DNA from: Nitrososphaerales archaeon TH526
GTDB taxonomy: Archaea > Thermoproteota > Nitrososphaeria > Nitrososphaerales > Nitrososphaeraceae
DNA length: 12,707 nt
Assembly: GCA_014523665.1 (NCBI GenBank)
Contig: JAATVR010000122.1
Coordinates: forward strand, 1 to 12,707
Direction of reading: 5' to 3'
The first letter of the stretch is position 1. Each line of letters begins with the position of its first letter. The notes beneath the pieces were generated by a model. That model was not told where the DNA came from. It saw only the letters and a list, made by a program, of their open reading frames with translations, and made no database searches. The position numbers and the translations under genes were made by a program. Positions 1 to 7,388 of the stretch are shown here, in pieces.

Positions 1-39
1 AAAAAGCTCGTTTTCGCGTCACCTCTTGCGACAACAGGA

Positions 40-618
40 ATGGCGGTTAGTAGAGAATTGAACCAGGCCAATTACGATAAAGCCGTAACTGGTAAGCACA
101 TTCAGAGTTTGGCACATGACATCGGGATAATTAGCCGAGAAAAATTAATTGAAACTGAAGGGTCATCGGCAGTCACAAACGCCACCAATGTTAGGCTGAA
201 CAGGCCAATCAAGAAGAAGGATGTGGACAAGTCAAGGAGAATAATGCTAGTAGATGATGAGCAGGATGTCACATTTTTGTTCAAGATAATTTTGGAAGAA
301 ATGCGTCAAGATCTTCCTTTCATCTACAAAGTGGACTCTTTTAATAATTCATTAGTTGCACTGGAAAGTTATAATGAGGGTCTGTACGATCTGATAATTA
401 TAGACATAGTAATGCCCAGAATGGATGGATTTAGCCTGTACAAAGAAATACGAAAAAAAGACAAGAAAGTAAAGGTTTGCTTTCTGACAGCGGGTGAAAT
501 GTACTACGAGGAGTATCGAAAACATGTATTTCCGGAAATTTCTGCAGATAGGATTATCAGGAAGCCAATTTCAAATGATGAGCTAGTTAGAAAAGTAAAT
601 GGATACTTTGAAATGTGA
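40..618 (+). CDS. Response-regulator receiver domain protein, possibly truncated by the left edge
   Basis: The C-terminal two thirds form a CheY-like receiver domain (about residues 67-190). The acidic pocket is D72, D73 and E74 in MLVDDEQ, the phospho-acceptor is D122 in IIIDIVMPRMDG, the switch Thr is T150, and the conserved Lys is K175 in RKP. All catalytic positions are intact, so phosphorylation by a histidine kinase is expected. No output domain follows; the protein ends right after the receiver, so it could act through protein contacts. The first 65 or so residues are not a domain I recognise. The frame stays open with no stop from ATG 40 back to base 1, and those 13 codons read like protein, so the real gene may start outside the window and carry a larger N-terminal domain. 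No kinase gene is in the window. The receiver assignment is firm; start and partner are unknown. Confidence 0.88.
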   Translation: MAVSRELNQANYDKAVTGKHIQSLAHDIGIISREKLIETEGSSAVTNATNVRLNRPIKKKDVDKSRRIMLVDDEQDVTFLFKIILEEMRQDLPFIYKVDSFNNSLVALESYNEGLYDLIIIDIVMPRMDGFSLYKEIRKKDKKVKVCFLTAGEMYYEEYRKHVFPEISADRIIRKPISNDELVRKVNGYFEM

Positions 619-1321
619 CATTTGTTATCTGACGTGGTTCTAGTGTTGAGCGATTATAAAGCTATTATTGAGATGAGAGCAGATCTATGAGGTTTGTATT
701 TGATACTCCAAAGACATTAAGGTAAATTCGCTAACTGTTTCTAATACGACATAATGGGTTGCAACACTATTTGAACGTAAAGAATAAAACCAATGTTCGA
801 TCGTTGAGTATGCAGATAAGACATCAGTTTTATGACCTTTAAGTGGATTGTTGGGATGTCTGTGTAAACTCCTTGTTCAAACCTCGTGTCATTCGATTGA
901 TTTTAGATGACATTTGTTGGTTTCAGAATTATTCGGTAGGAAACTAGTCATCATTCAAGTAGTACGAGTATAATTAGTGAATTAATAAACATGTAGAATC
1001 ATTGGTACCCGGATAGATTTCCACTTAGTAAGGTTAAGTCTGGTATAACTTTAGTATGGTCTTTTGGAAATAGTAACAGTACACCCACACGCAATTGTCA
1101 TAGCCCGTATTGCCTATCTTTGTCCATCAATAGAAATCAGTAGCATTTCTTTATCTATGCTAATACCACGGTGCTTAGAGTATCATTTGTATATACCTAA
1201 TGATATATTGTAAAACAATGTAATTGAACTTGGTCAAAGGCTACGGTTTTATTATTATTTTCAGGAAAGTAGAACTTTTCTGCCGGCCTCAAATTCATGC
1301 AAACCTCCATAAAGTGATACA
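619..1321. other. Gene-poor gap between convergent genes
   Basis: About 700 bases between the 3' ends of the receiver gene and the winged-helix gene. I see no credible coding frame, no tRNA T-arm/acceptor pairing and no clear box C/D pair. A small hairpin, ATTGT-AAA-ACAAT, lies at 1207-1219 in an AT-rich stretch. A plus-strand frame beginning at 1224 runs antisense into the winged-helix gene and looks like its shadow. The gap could hold 3' UTRs or gene remnants too decayed to read. Confidence 0.6.
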
Positions 1322-2077
1322 CTATTCAAGGTTGGTTTCTGAAGTTCCATTATCTACATCTGCGTTCGATGATTCTTCACCAAAATCCTCGAGATATATT
1401 TCCATATATCTTTTCAATCTCTTCCAAGATTTCCGGATGTCTTCGTTTACAGGTTTCTTGATAGCATACTTACCTGCAAAAGGGATTTCCTCGATCTCGT
1501 TGGATCCCATAGTTGGAAAACTATGAAAATTTAGATTCCGCTGTATATTATCTGTGAATTCATTGCCTAGACCCTCACTTAGTTTATCGGGAAGGTTCGG
1601 CAATGAATCTTCCCCAGCGAATGATTCCGTATCATTTAGGTACCACCTTTTCACCTCCTTTTCAACACCCTGTGCTTCAGCTGATGGAACTCCTGTCAAA
1701 TCCTTAATCTCGAGCCAGAGGTTTTCGGGTAGATCTCTCTTGAATTTCTTATAAAATTCGTTCCATAGTGATACTCTTAGGACCGACTCGCGAAGCAACT
1801 GTTTTCGGTGGTCTTCGTCGCGTGGGTATAGAATATCTTCACCATTTTTTGTGACTCTAAACTTTCCTCTTCCCTCAAGTAGTCCGTAGCTAATTAGACT
1901 ATTTATTCTCCTGTAAAAACCTCCGCTTGTGGGTGTTTTGTATCCAAGCAAGAGAGCAAGATCGTTTGCATGAATCTGGCGATCTACACTTTTGACATTA
2001 TCGTATATCTTCTTGATGTCGTTGAAGGCCCCAGTAGTGAATCTGATCTCAGGAATCTCGTATGAACCAATTCGCAA
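1322..2077 (-). CDS. Winged-helix DNA-binding domain protein, function unknown
   Basis: 251 residues starting with TTG; there is no in-frame ATG near the N-terminus. Residues about 12-85 look like a winged helix-turn-helix: a helical stretch with an ALLLGY segment, then SGGFYRRINSLISYGLLE as a probable recognition helix, then a wing at GRGKFRVTKNGEDIL. This resembles archaeal HTH domains that read out as 'species of repeat, then end of repeat'. Residues 90-251 are charged, with no motif or membrane segment that I recognise, and contain an Asp/Glu/Asn-rich tail. The gene lies 72 bases downstream of the aminotransferase-like gene on the same strand, so the two may be co-transcribed. It also has its own TATA-like TTTTAATAA on the minus strand at 2105-2113, about 28 bases before the TTG. 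A regulator role is inferred from the fold only. Confidence 0.7.
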   Translation of the reverse strand: MRIGSYEIPEIRFTTGAFNDIKKIYDNVKSVDRQIHANDLALLLGYKTPTSGGFYRRINSLISYGLLEGRGKFRVTKNGEDILYPRDEDHRKQLLRESVLRVSLWNEFYKKFKRDLPENLWLEIKDLTGVPSAEAQGVEKEVKRWYLNDTESFAGEDSLPNLPDKLSEGLGNEFTDNIQRNLNFHSFPTMGSNEIEEIPFAGKYAIKKPVNEDIRKSWKRLKRYMEIYLEDFGEESSNADVDNGTSETNLE

Positions 2078-2104
2078 TTTATTTGATTATCTTTCCATTT
2101 ACGG

Positions 2105-2113
2105 TTATTAAAA
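2105..2113 (-). promoter_or_regulatory. TATA-like box before the winged-helix gene
   Basis: The minus-strand sequence TTTTAATAA ends about 28 bases before the TTG start at 2077, the usual archaeal spacing for a near-leaderless transcript. AT-rich sequence makes such boxes common by chance. Confidence 0.35.
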
Positions 2114-2149
2114 TTGCTATATTGCAAATTGTTAGCCGTACAACAGGAA

Positions 2150-3280
2150 TCATGGGTGATAGGTCTTTATAGCCAAAATTAGTTTATCAATATCGTCTTC
2201 GTCATTGTAGAAGTGAGGTGATACCCTAATCCCTCCACCTCGCGCAGACACTATTATTCGCCTTTTTCTTAAATATTCGACCAAATGTTCAGGTGACCTA
2301 CTCTTGAAGACTACAATGGCAGATCTATGTATGTCTGTAAGGGGAGAAAGGATCTGAATCTTCAAATCAGCAAGTTTGTTAATAAGATACTGTGTAAGAT
2401 AACGTATTCTTTCTTCGATTCGAAGAATGTTAATTTTGGAGATATATGCAACAGCTGCCTTTAGTGCAATGATATTTGGAAAGTGCGGCGTACTGAGCTC
2501 AAATTTCGAAGCATTCTTGGACATCCTGATTTTCATGTTATCAAAATGTTCTTTATTTGCCTGTCCAAATTGACTGAAAAATGGGGGATTCAGACCTAAA
2601 TCCTTGTCTAACAATTTACTCTTAATGTAAAGTGTTCCTATTCCAAAGGAAGAAAGCAGCCATTTGTGACCATTGGCTACTGTAAAATCGACGCCAAATT
2701 TAGCAACATCGAAATTCAATGCTCCGATCGACTGGGTTGCGTTAACCACTAGATATAGGTTCTTCTCAGCACAAATCTTGCTTAAGGTCTCCAAGTCCTG
2801 CTTGAATCCTGTTGAATACTGAACATGGCTGGTGATGATCGTTCGAGTTTTTCTACCTATTGCATTCCGGATACTCGCAATAGGTACCATTCCATTCCGA
2901 GATGATACTATTGTCAAATCTGCTCCCCTGTTGATCCACGGTAGATTTGAAGATGGAAACTCTAAATCATTTGATATTGTGTGGCCACGGTGAGCGAGCA
3001 AATGGGCTATGATATTCATACCTTCGCTTGTTGAATGAGTGAACGCGATTTCATCGACACGAGCCCCAATAAAAGCTGCGTACATCCTACGTGCTTCCTC
3101 GATACAACCTATCCACTTATGCCAATGAGTTCCCCCATCTGTCATGCTATCCTTGTAAAATTCCGACACTGCATTTTGAACTTGAGTTGGGATTGGAGAG
3201 ATTGCTGCATTTGCCAAGTATGAATACTTTTTAGTGACTGGAAAGTCCTCCCTTAGTCTATTCCAATGCGCTGATTTCAA
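2150..3280 (-). CDS. Class V aminotransferase-fold PLP enzyme (isopenicillin-N-epimerase / cysteine-desulfurase superfamily)
   Basis: 376 residues from a TTG start. The fold-type I PLP landmarks are in order: AFTHSTSEGMN (79-89, phosphate-side loop), TSHVQYSTG (150-158), VVNATQSIGA (178-187), and the Schiff-base lysine K206 in ANGHKWLLSSFGIG. The end, ARGGGIRVSPHFYND (346-360), is typical of epimerase-like members of COG0520. There is no Cys in this tail where desulfurases carry their active-site cysteine, so a cysteine desulfurase role is unlikely. Odd point: the residue expected to be Asp, which pairs with the PLP ring nitrogen (VDATQS in relatives), is Asn180 (codon AAC). The enzyme may be catalytically altered, or may do chemistry that needs less electron withdrawal. 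The gene is divergent from the pst block; nothing nearby names its substrate. Superfamily is sure, reaction unknown. Confidence 0.85.
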   Translation of the reverse strand: MKSAHWNRLREDFPVTKKYSYLANAAISPIPTQVQNAVSEFYKDSMTDGGTHWHKWIGCIEEARRMYAAFIGARVDEIAFTHSTSEGMNIIAHLLAHRGHTISNDLEFPSSNLPWINRGADLTIVSSRNGMVPIASIRNAIGRKTRTIITSHVQYSTGFKQDLETLSKICAEKNLYLVVNATQSIGALNFDVAKFGVDFTVANGHKWLLSSFGIGTLYIKSKLLDKDLGLNPPFFSQFGQANKEHFDNMKIRMSKNASKFELSTPHFPNIIALKAAVAYISKINILRIEERIRYLTQYLINKLADLKIQILSPLTDIHRSAIVVFKSRSPEHLVEYLRKRRIIVSARGGGIRVSPHFYNDEDDIDKLILAIKTYHP

Positions 3281-3308
3281 TTCGTGACTAAGTCTTCGGA
3301 TGAAACAG

Positions 3309-3318
3309 GCTATATGAT
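3309..3318 (-). promoter_or_regulatory. TATA-like box of the aminotransferase-like gene, flanked by an inverted repeat
   Basis: On the minus strand, ATCATATAG lies about 30 bases before the TTG start at 3280. It is flanked by TTCGGA (3295-3300) and its inverse TCCGAA (3324-3329), which could be an operator around the core promoter. The arms are only 6 bp, so chance is possible. Confidence 0.35.
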
Positions 3319-3585
3319 TTTCCTCCGAAAATCTGATTATGAGGTGAAGGTTGCGAAGATGATAAACCGTCTATCGACACACAGGAGTCAGAGATATCCA
3401 GTACAATATGCACTACCAGGTTTCTTTTCTGTCATTTTATAATATTGAAGTTAGGAATCACTGAACCCATTAAATTGCCTTTCACATATATTAAGAGCAA
3501 CCATATAGATCATCTAGGGCGATTTCGATCTAGGTATTCATTGTAGGATATTGTGAAATATCACCGCATGACCTCAAATTAGGAG

Positions 3586-3600
3586 AAGGGGTATTATAAT
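3586..3600 (+). promoter_or_regulatory. Probable pstC promoter with AAGGGGTAT element
   Basis: AAGGGGTATTATAAT combines a purine-rich element with a TATA-like box. The first nine bases recur exactly before the AbrB-PhoU gene (7397-7405). With archaeal spacing, transcription would begin near 3618-3626, which is downstream of the CTG used here as the tentative pstC start. Confidence 0.45.
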
Positions 3601-3602
3601 CT

Positions 3603-4589
3603 CTGGAATCAAACGTACTAGCTAAAAAAAACCTAGCTTCAACCTTTCTTAGAGGAAAAAGACGAGGAGATAGGATATTTCGTGGGACAGTTATCGCTGC
3701 CGCTGGTTATAGTGCGCTTATGCTAGTCCTCGTCGCGTTTGCAGTAGGCGAAGGAGCACTTCCGATATTTTCTCATGAAGGCTTTCAATTTGTCATAGGA
3801 ACTGATTGGAACGCTGTGTATGGTCGTGAGTCATTTGGTGCATTGCCATACATCATAGGTACATTGCTTAGCTCTGCGATTGCGATGGCTATTGGGGTGC
3901 CAATTAGCCTCGGGATAGCCATTTTTGTCACAGAGATGGCCCCTCAGAGGATTAGTACCCCGTTATCCTTCGTTGTTGAGTTACTTGCTGCTGTGCCTAG
4001 CATCATATATGGCCTCTGGGCTTTGTTTGTTTTTAGATTCTGGATAAGGGATCTGATTGAGCGTCCTCTCTACGAGCATCTGAGCTGGATCCCGTTTTTT
4101 GATAAAACACCATTCGGACTGGATATCTTTACCGCAGGGATAGTGCTTTCCATTATGATTATTCCAATTATTTCTTCAATAACAAGGGAGATACTTCGTG
4201 TTGTCCCTAATTCTCAGCGGGAGGCCGCATATAGCCTTGGTGCAACGAGGTGGGGAACCTTGAGGACCGCAATCTTTCCTTATGCTAAATCGGGCATCCT
4301 CGGCGCTTCATTTTTAGGATTGGGACGCGCGATCGGCGAAACTATTCTTGTCACAATGATAATAGGAAATGCGATAGGTCCGGCTGCAATCCCAACCACT
4401 ATGTTTTCGCAAGGACAATCGCTAGCAAGTCTTATTGCAAACGAATTCAACGAAGCAGCATCAGATTTGCATCTTTCAGCTTTGATTGGCCTAGGTGCTA
4501 TTTTGTTATTGCTGTCTATGATAATAAATATTGGCGCAAGATTAATGGTTTCGAGGATGGTCAAAGCCGTTCCAGGAGGGAGAGAATAG
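3603..4589 (+). CDS. pstC: Phosphate ABC transporter permease PstC (start unresolved)
   Basis: One of two membrane subunits of the Pst phosphate importer, in the cytoplasmic membrane. Family marks: GDRIFRG before the first membrane helix, then TDWNAVYGRESFGALPYIIGTL, ELLAAVPSIIYGLW, and the EAA coupling loop around YSLGATRWGTLR followed by GLGRAIGETILVTMIIGN. Six hydrophobic segments are visible. The first ATG in frame is 3720, but it lies inside the first membrane helix. The frame is open back to 3600, and the conserved pre-helix residues are encoded at 3651-3686, so translation must begin upstream. No ATG, GTG or TTG exists in frame between 3600 and 3719; CTG 3603 is used here only as the outermost candidate (328 residues). 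pstA overlaps the stop codon by one base. The identity is firm, the start is not. Confidence 0.9.
   Translation: MESNVLAKKNLASTFLRGKRRGDRIFRGTVIAAAGYSALMLVLVAFAVGEGALPIFSHEGFQFVIGTDWNAVYGRESFGALPYIIGTLLSSAIAMAIGVPISLGIAIFVTEMAPQRISTPLSFVVELLAAVPSIIYGLWALFVFRFWIRDLIERPLYEHLSWIPFFDKTPFGLDIFTAGIVLSIMIIPIISSITREILRVVPNSQREAAYSLGATRWGTLRTAIFPYAKSGILGASFLGLGRAIGETILVTMIIGNAIGPAAIPTTMFSQGQSLASLIANEFNEAASDLHLSALIGLGAILLLLSMIINIGARLMVSRMVKAVPGGRE
4574..4580 (+). promoter_or_regulatory. Strong Shine-Dalgarno site for pstA
   Basis: AGGAGGG sits eight bases before GTG 4589, inside the end of pstC. It fixes the pstA start and implies translational coupling, in contrast to the leaderless-looking starts of other genes here. 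Confidence 0.75.
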
Positions 4590-5509
4590 TGTCTGGAAAT
4601 ACAGGCAGGCACCCTGAGCGATTCCATAGAAAAGAAGTGCAAAAGGCCATGGTGAGAAAAGCAAGAAAGGCTAAAATCATCGATAAGATAGTGAGCGTAT
4701 TTGCAATCGTTTGCGTAATTCTAGCCGTTATCCCGTTGACGAGCATATTGATTGAAGTCGTAAAAAACGGAATTGCAGCATTTAATTGGGATTTCTTGAC
4801 AGGAACGCCTTCTGCTATTGGTCGAGCCGGTGGTGGAATAGGGCCTGCAATTCAGGGAACTTTGATCGTAGTAGGTCTGGCAACGATGATCGGAGCACCA
4901 ATTGGAATACTTACTGGTATTTATCTATCAGAGTACGCTGGCGGTGGTTCTTTTTCCAACGGGGTACGATTTTTCAATGAAGTGATGACAGGTTTACCTT
5001 CGGTAGTTATGGGGATAGTCGGGTATATTCTAATTGTCCTCACTATAGGCTCTTTTTCTGTATGGGCTGGGGCTTTTTCATTGTCACTCATCATGATTCC
5101 GATTGTATCCCGTGTGACCGAAGAGACCATTAAGATCATCCCCAACTCAATTCGTGAAGGAGGACATGCGCTCGGCATTCCAAAGTGGAAGATTACTATT
5201 TTCATTACGCTCAAGTCTGCAATCAGCGGGATCCTGACGGGAGTTGTACTTTCAATAGCTAGAATTGCTGGAGAAACAGCACCACTAATTATGACAATTC
5301 TAGGCACCAGCTTGTTTTTTACGGGCTTTAACTCGCCAGTAGACGCCCTACCCCTAAGAATCTGGCGTCTCTCTTCTCAACCTTATGAAAGTGCGCAAAC
5401 ACAAGCGTGGGGTGCGGCACTTTTTCTTATCATGATGGTGTTGGTTCTGAGTGTGGCCTTAAGACTATTAGCACAACGAAGAGGATTTGCGGTAAAGGCC
5501 GAAATTTAA
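4589..5509 (+). CDS. pstA: Phosphate ABC transporter permease PstA
   Basis: The second membrane subunit of the Pst importer, pairing with PstC. 306 residues, starting at GTG 4589 within the TAGTG overlap with the pstC stop. A basic N-terminus (about residues 1-30, rich in Arg and Lys) precedes six membrane segments. Family marks include GGIGPAIQGTL, GIYLSEYAGG, EVMTGLPSVVMGIVGY, and the EAA loop at NSIREGGHALGIPKWKI, which contacts the ATPase, followed by IARIAGETAPL. The C-terminal part, WRLSSQPYESAQTQAWGAAL, is typical of PstA and not of PstC. Length is ordinary for the family. It is co-transcribed and translationally coupled to pstC. Confidence 0.95.
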   Translation: MSGNTGRHPERFHRKEVQKAMVRKARKAKIIDKIVSVFAIVCVILAVIPLTSILIEVVKNGIAAFNWDFLTGTPSAIGRAGGGIGPAIQGTLIVVGLATMIGAPIGILTGIYLSEYAGGGSFSNGVRFFNEVMTGLPSVVMGIVGYILIVLTIGSFSVWAGAFSLSLIMIPIVSRVTEETIKIIPNSIREGGHALGIPKWKITIFITLKSAISGILTGVVLSIARIAGETAPLIMTILGTSLFFTGFNSPVDALPLRIWRLSSQPYESAQTQAWGAALFLIMMVLVLSVALRLLAQRRGFAVKAEI

Positions 5510-5535
5510 GAGCAGTTCACGAACGTGAAAAAAGC

Positions 5536-5556
5536 TCAGAATTCTGAATTCTTTTT
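5536..5556 (+). terminator. Palindrome followed by a T run after pstA
   Basis: A perfect 12-base palindrome TCAGAATTCTGA (5536-5547) is followed by ATTCTTTTT. T runs can end archaeal transcripts. It might limit read-through from pstCA to pstB, or be a protein-binding dyad. There is no loop in the palindrome, so an RNA hairpin would be weak. Confidence 0.25.
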
Positions 5557-5647
5557 GATCTATTATTGGTAATCTAAAGGAGCCTCATGTCATACTACAT
5601 TCTGGTTATTGTTTACCGCTGGCTAGATTTTCGCTATATACTCTATA

Positions 5648-5658
5648 TTATTTATATA
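5648..5658 (+). promoter_or_regulatory. TATA-like promoter before pstB
   Basis: TTATTTATATA lies about 40-50 bases before TTG 5698 within a very AT-rich stretch (5634-5660), which also contains inverted CTATATA/TATATAG arms. It supports a separate pstB-phoU transcript and argues that the hydrophobic codons upstream of 5698 are promoter DNA. Confidence 0.4.
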
Positions 5659-5697
5659 GACAAGCATTTAATTTACGTATCTCGGAAGATATTTTAT

Positions 5698-6579
5698 TTG
5701 CCAGCCAAGGAGATTAGCAATCGCATTTCAGAAAACGCAAAACCCATAGGAGACAATTTGTCAGCCGATGAGATTACTAGCTCTGCGGTCGAAGCGGCAA
5801 AAAGTATTCAGGAGCCTCAACGTAGGTCAAAGGTTTCTATCAAAGGGATAAATGCATGGTTCGGAATGAAACAGGCTTTAAAAAATATAAATATGGAGAT
5901 TGAGGAGAATTCTGCCACCGCCTTTATGGGGCCTTCAGGATGTGGCAAGACTACTCTTATAAGATGCCTGAACCGAATGCATGAAATGACGCCAGGAGCA
6001 AAGGCGAAGGGCCAGGTAATACTGGATGGCATCGACATCTATGACAAGTCCATTGACCCTGTCGTAATAAAGAGAAGGATCGGAATGGTCTTTCAGAAAC
6101 CGAACCCTTTCCCCACTATGAGCATATTTGACAACGTAGCAGCGGGATTAAGATTGAACGGAATCAAAGACAAGAAGCTTATTAAAGAAATAGTTGAGGA
6201 GAGTTTGCAAGGCGCTGGCCTTTGGGAAGAAGTTAAGAATGAGTTGGACAAGCCTGGTATGGGCCTTTCAGGAGGCCAGCAACAGCGCCTTTGTATTGCA
6301 AGGGCATTGGCTATGCAACCTGAGATACTATTGATGGACGAGCCTACCTCAGCTCTAGATCCAATTGCTTCCTCCAAGATCGAAGATTTGGTGCACGAGC
6401 TAAAGAAGGATCTGACTATCATTATAGTGACCCATAATATGCAACAGGCCGCCCGAGTTGCTGATCGTGCAGCGTTTATGTATCTTGGACAGCTGATCGA
6501 ATATGGATTTACCAAGCAGATTTTTCAATATCCTAAACAAGAGCTTACTGAGAATTTTGTTAGCGGCAAGTTTGGATAG
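5698..6579 (+). CDS. pstB: Phosphate ABC transporter ATP-binding protein PstB
   Basis: The ATPase that powers PstCA, at the cytoplasmic face. Numbered from TTG 5698 (293 residues): Walker A GPSGCGKT 78-85, Q-loop Q133 in VFQKPNPFP (a PstB hallmark), signature LSGGQQQR 190-197, Walker B ILLMDEP 210-216, and H-loop H246 in VTHNMQQ. All are intact. The family is usually about 250-260 residues; here roughly 45 polar residues precede the domain. Start choice: ATG 5587 is also in frame with AAAGGAG just before it, but it would add 37 aromatic, hydrophobic residues encoded by a TATA-rich stretch. TTG 5698, with GGAAG nine bases upstream, gives a normal soluble N-terminus. phoU follows after 69 bases. 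Confidence 0.95.
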   Translation: MPAKEISNRISENAKPIGDNLSADEITSSAVEAAKSIQEPQRRSKVSIKGINAWFGMKQALKNINMEIEENSATAFMGPSGCGKTTLIRCLNRMHEMTPGAKAKGQVILDGIDIYDKSIDPVVIKRRIGMVFQKPNPFPTMSIFDNVAAGLRLNGIKDKKLIKEIVEESLQGAGLWEEVKNELDKPGMGLSGGQQQRLCIARALAMQPEILLMDEPTSALDPIASSKIEDLVHELKKDLTIIIVTHNMQQAARVADRAAFMYLGQLIEYGFTKQIFQYPKQELTENFVSGKFG

Positions 6580-6648
6580 TGTCCCTCTGAGGACTAGACA
6601 CTCACCGACTTTACCTAGAATTAGTATTGCGTTGCAGGTCAAACTAGA

Positions 6649-7317
6649 TTGACCCGATTGCTTGACCTGGGCATAGAAAGAACCCGTAATATTCTTGGTG
6701 AAATGTCCAAGATATCAGTGACCTGCGTATTTACAGTATTAGAGTCCTACACAAAAGGCGAAGTAAAAAAAAGAGAGATGTTTGAATGGGCGGAGAAGCT
6801 TCGAATGCTCCAAGAAGAGGTATCTGACTTGGCATTTGAGCTTATAGCCAGATACCAACCTGTTGCAACTGATCTAAGATACATTAGGTCATGTCTAGAG
6901 GTATCATACGTGCTCTCACGATTTGGAGGATACGGTTATGAAATTGTAGAAGTTTTGGATATGATGGGTTCAATTTCTGAATGCGATAAATCAATCGTCA
7001 CGGAAGCTGCAAAGGTAACTTCCGAGATGATCGCGCTTAGTGTGAATGCATTGGATTTTAAGGACAAGCAAGCTTCAGATAAATTATATGAAATGGACGA
7101 TACTGTTGATCTTATCTATCGGGATTATTTGCGAGAAATTGTCACAGCCAAGAAAGAGTCACAGAATATTTATGCGGATCCAAGATGCGTCATTTCTGCA
7201 CTTCATGTTTTGAGATTTCTTGAAAGAATAGCCGACCATGCATGCTATATTGCGGATTCGATATCATACATAATAACGGGAAAATCGAACCCTAAACGTG
7301 TCCAAATGAATCCTTAA
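6649..7317 (+). CDS. phoU: PhoU family phosphate-signalling protein
   Basis: 222 residues from TTG 6649; an in-frame stop at 6622-6624 bounds the start. The protein has two PhoU three-helix repeats. Repeat 1 includes ELIARYQPVATDLRYIRSCLEVS (residues 64-86), the classic RQPxAxDLR segment. Repeat 2 includes ALHVLRFLERIADHACYIAD (184-203), with the metal-ligating E192/D196 and H197. In the family each repeat normally carries an E/DxxxD metal motif near such a site. Here repeat 1 reads LSRFGGYG (89-96), with Ser90 and Gly94 in place of Glu and Asp, so one metal centre seems lost. PhoU proteins restrain Pst transport and phosphate-starvation signalling. Placement directly after pstB fits that role. 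It is probably in the pstB transcript. Confidence 0.92.
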   Translation: MTRLLDLGIERTRNILGEMSKISVTCVFTVLESYTKGEVKKREMFEWAEKLRMLQEEVSDLAFELIARYQPVATDLRYIRSCLEVSYVLSRFGGYGYEIVEVLDMMGSISECDKSIVTEAAKVTSEMIALSVNALDFKDKQASDKLYEMDDTVDLIYRDYLREIVTAKKESQNIYADPRCVISALHVLRFLERIADHACYIADSISYIITGKSNPKRVQMNP

Positions 7318-7388
7318 GACTTCAATGCTGCAATTTAAGTACTGCATTTTAGTAGTACATTGTAATTTATGATTTACATATCTAGACT

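Larger units (their letters stand above)
3281..3602. promoter_or_regulatory. Divergent intergenic region between the aminotransferase-like gene and pstC
   Basis: About 320 bases with no coding frame. It holds the minus-strand promoter described above. On the pstC side there is a direct repeat ATCTAGG at 3512-3518 and 3528-3534 (16-base period), a perfect hairpin GATATT-GTGA-AATATC at 3547-3562, and a probable core promoter at 3586-3600. No pstS gene is here, although pstS usually precedes pstC. Confidence 0.5.

Noticed and set aside
875..900. tRNA-like T-loop GTTCAAACC
   Set aside because: No matching T-stem, anticodon arm or acceptor stem around it.
6581..6594. GTCC/GGAC hairpin after pstB
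   Set aside because: The stem is only four base pairs with no T run, too weak for a terminator call.
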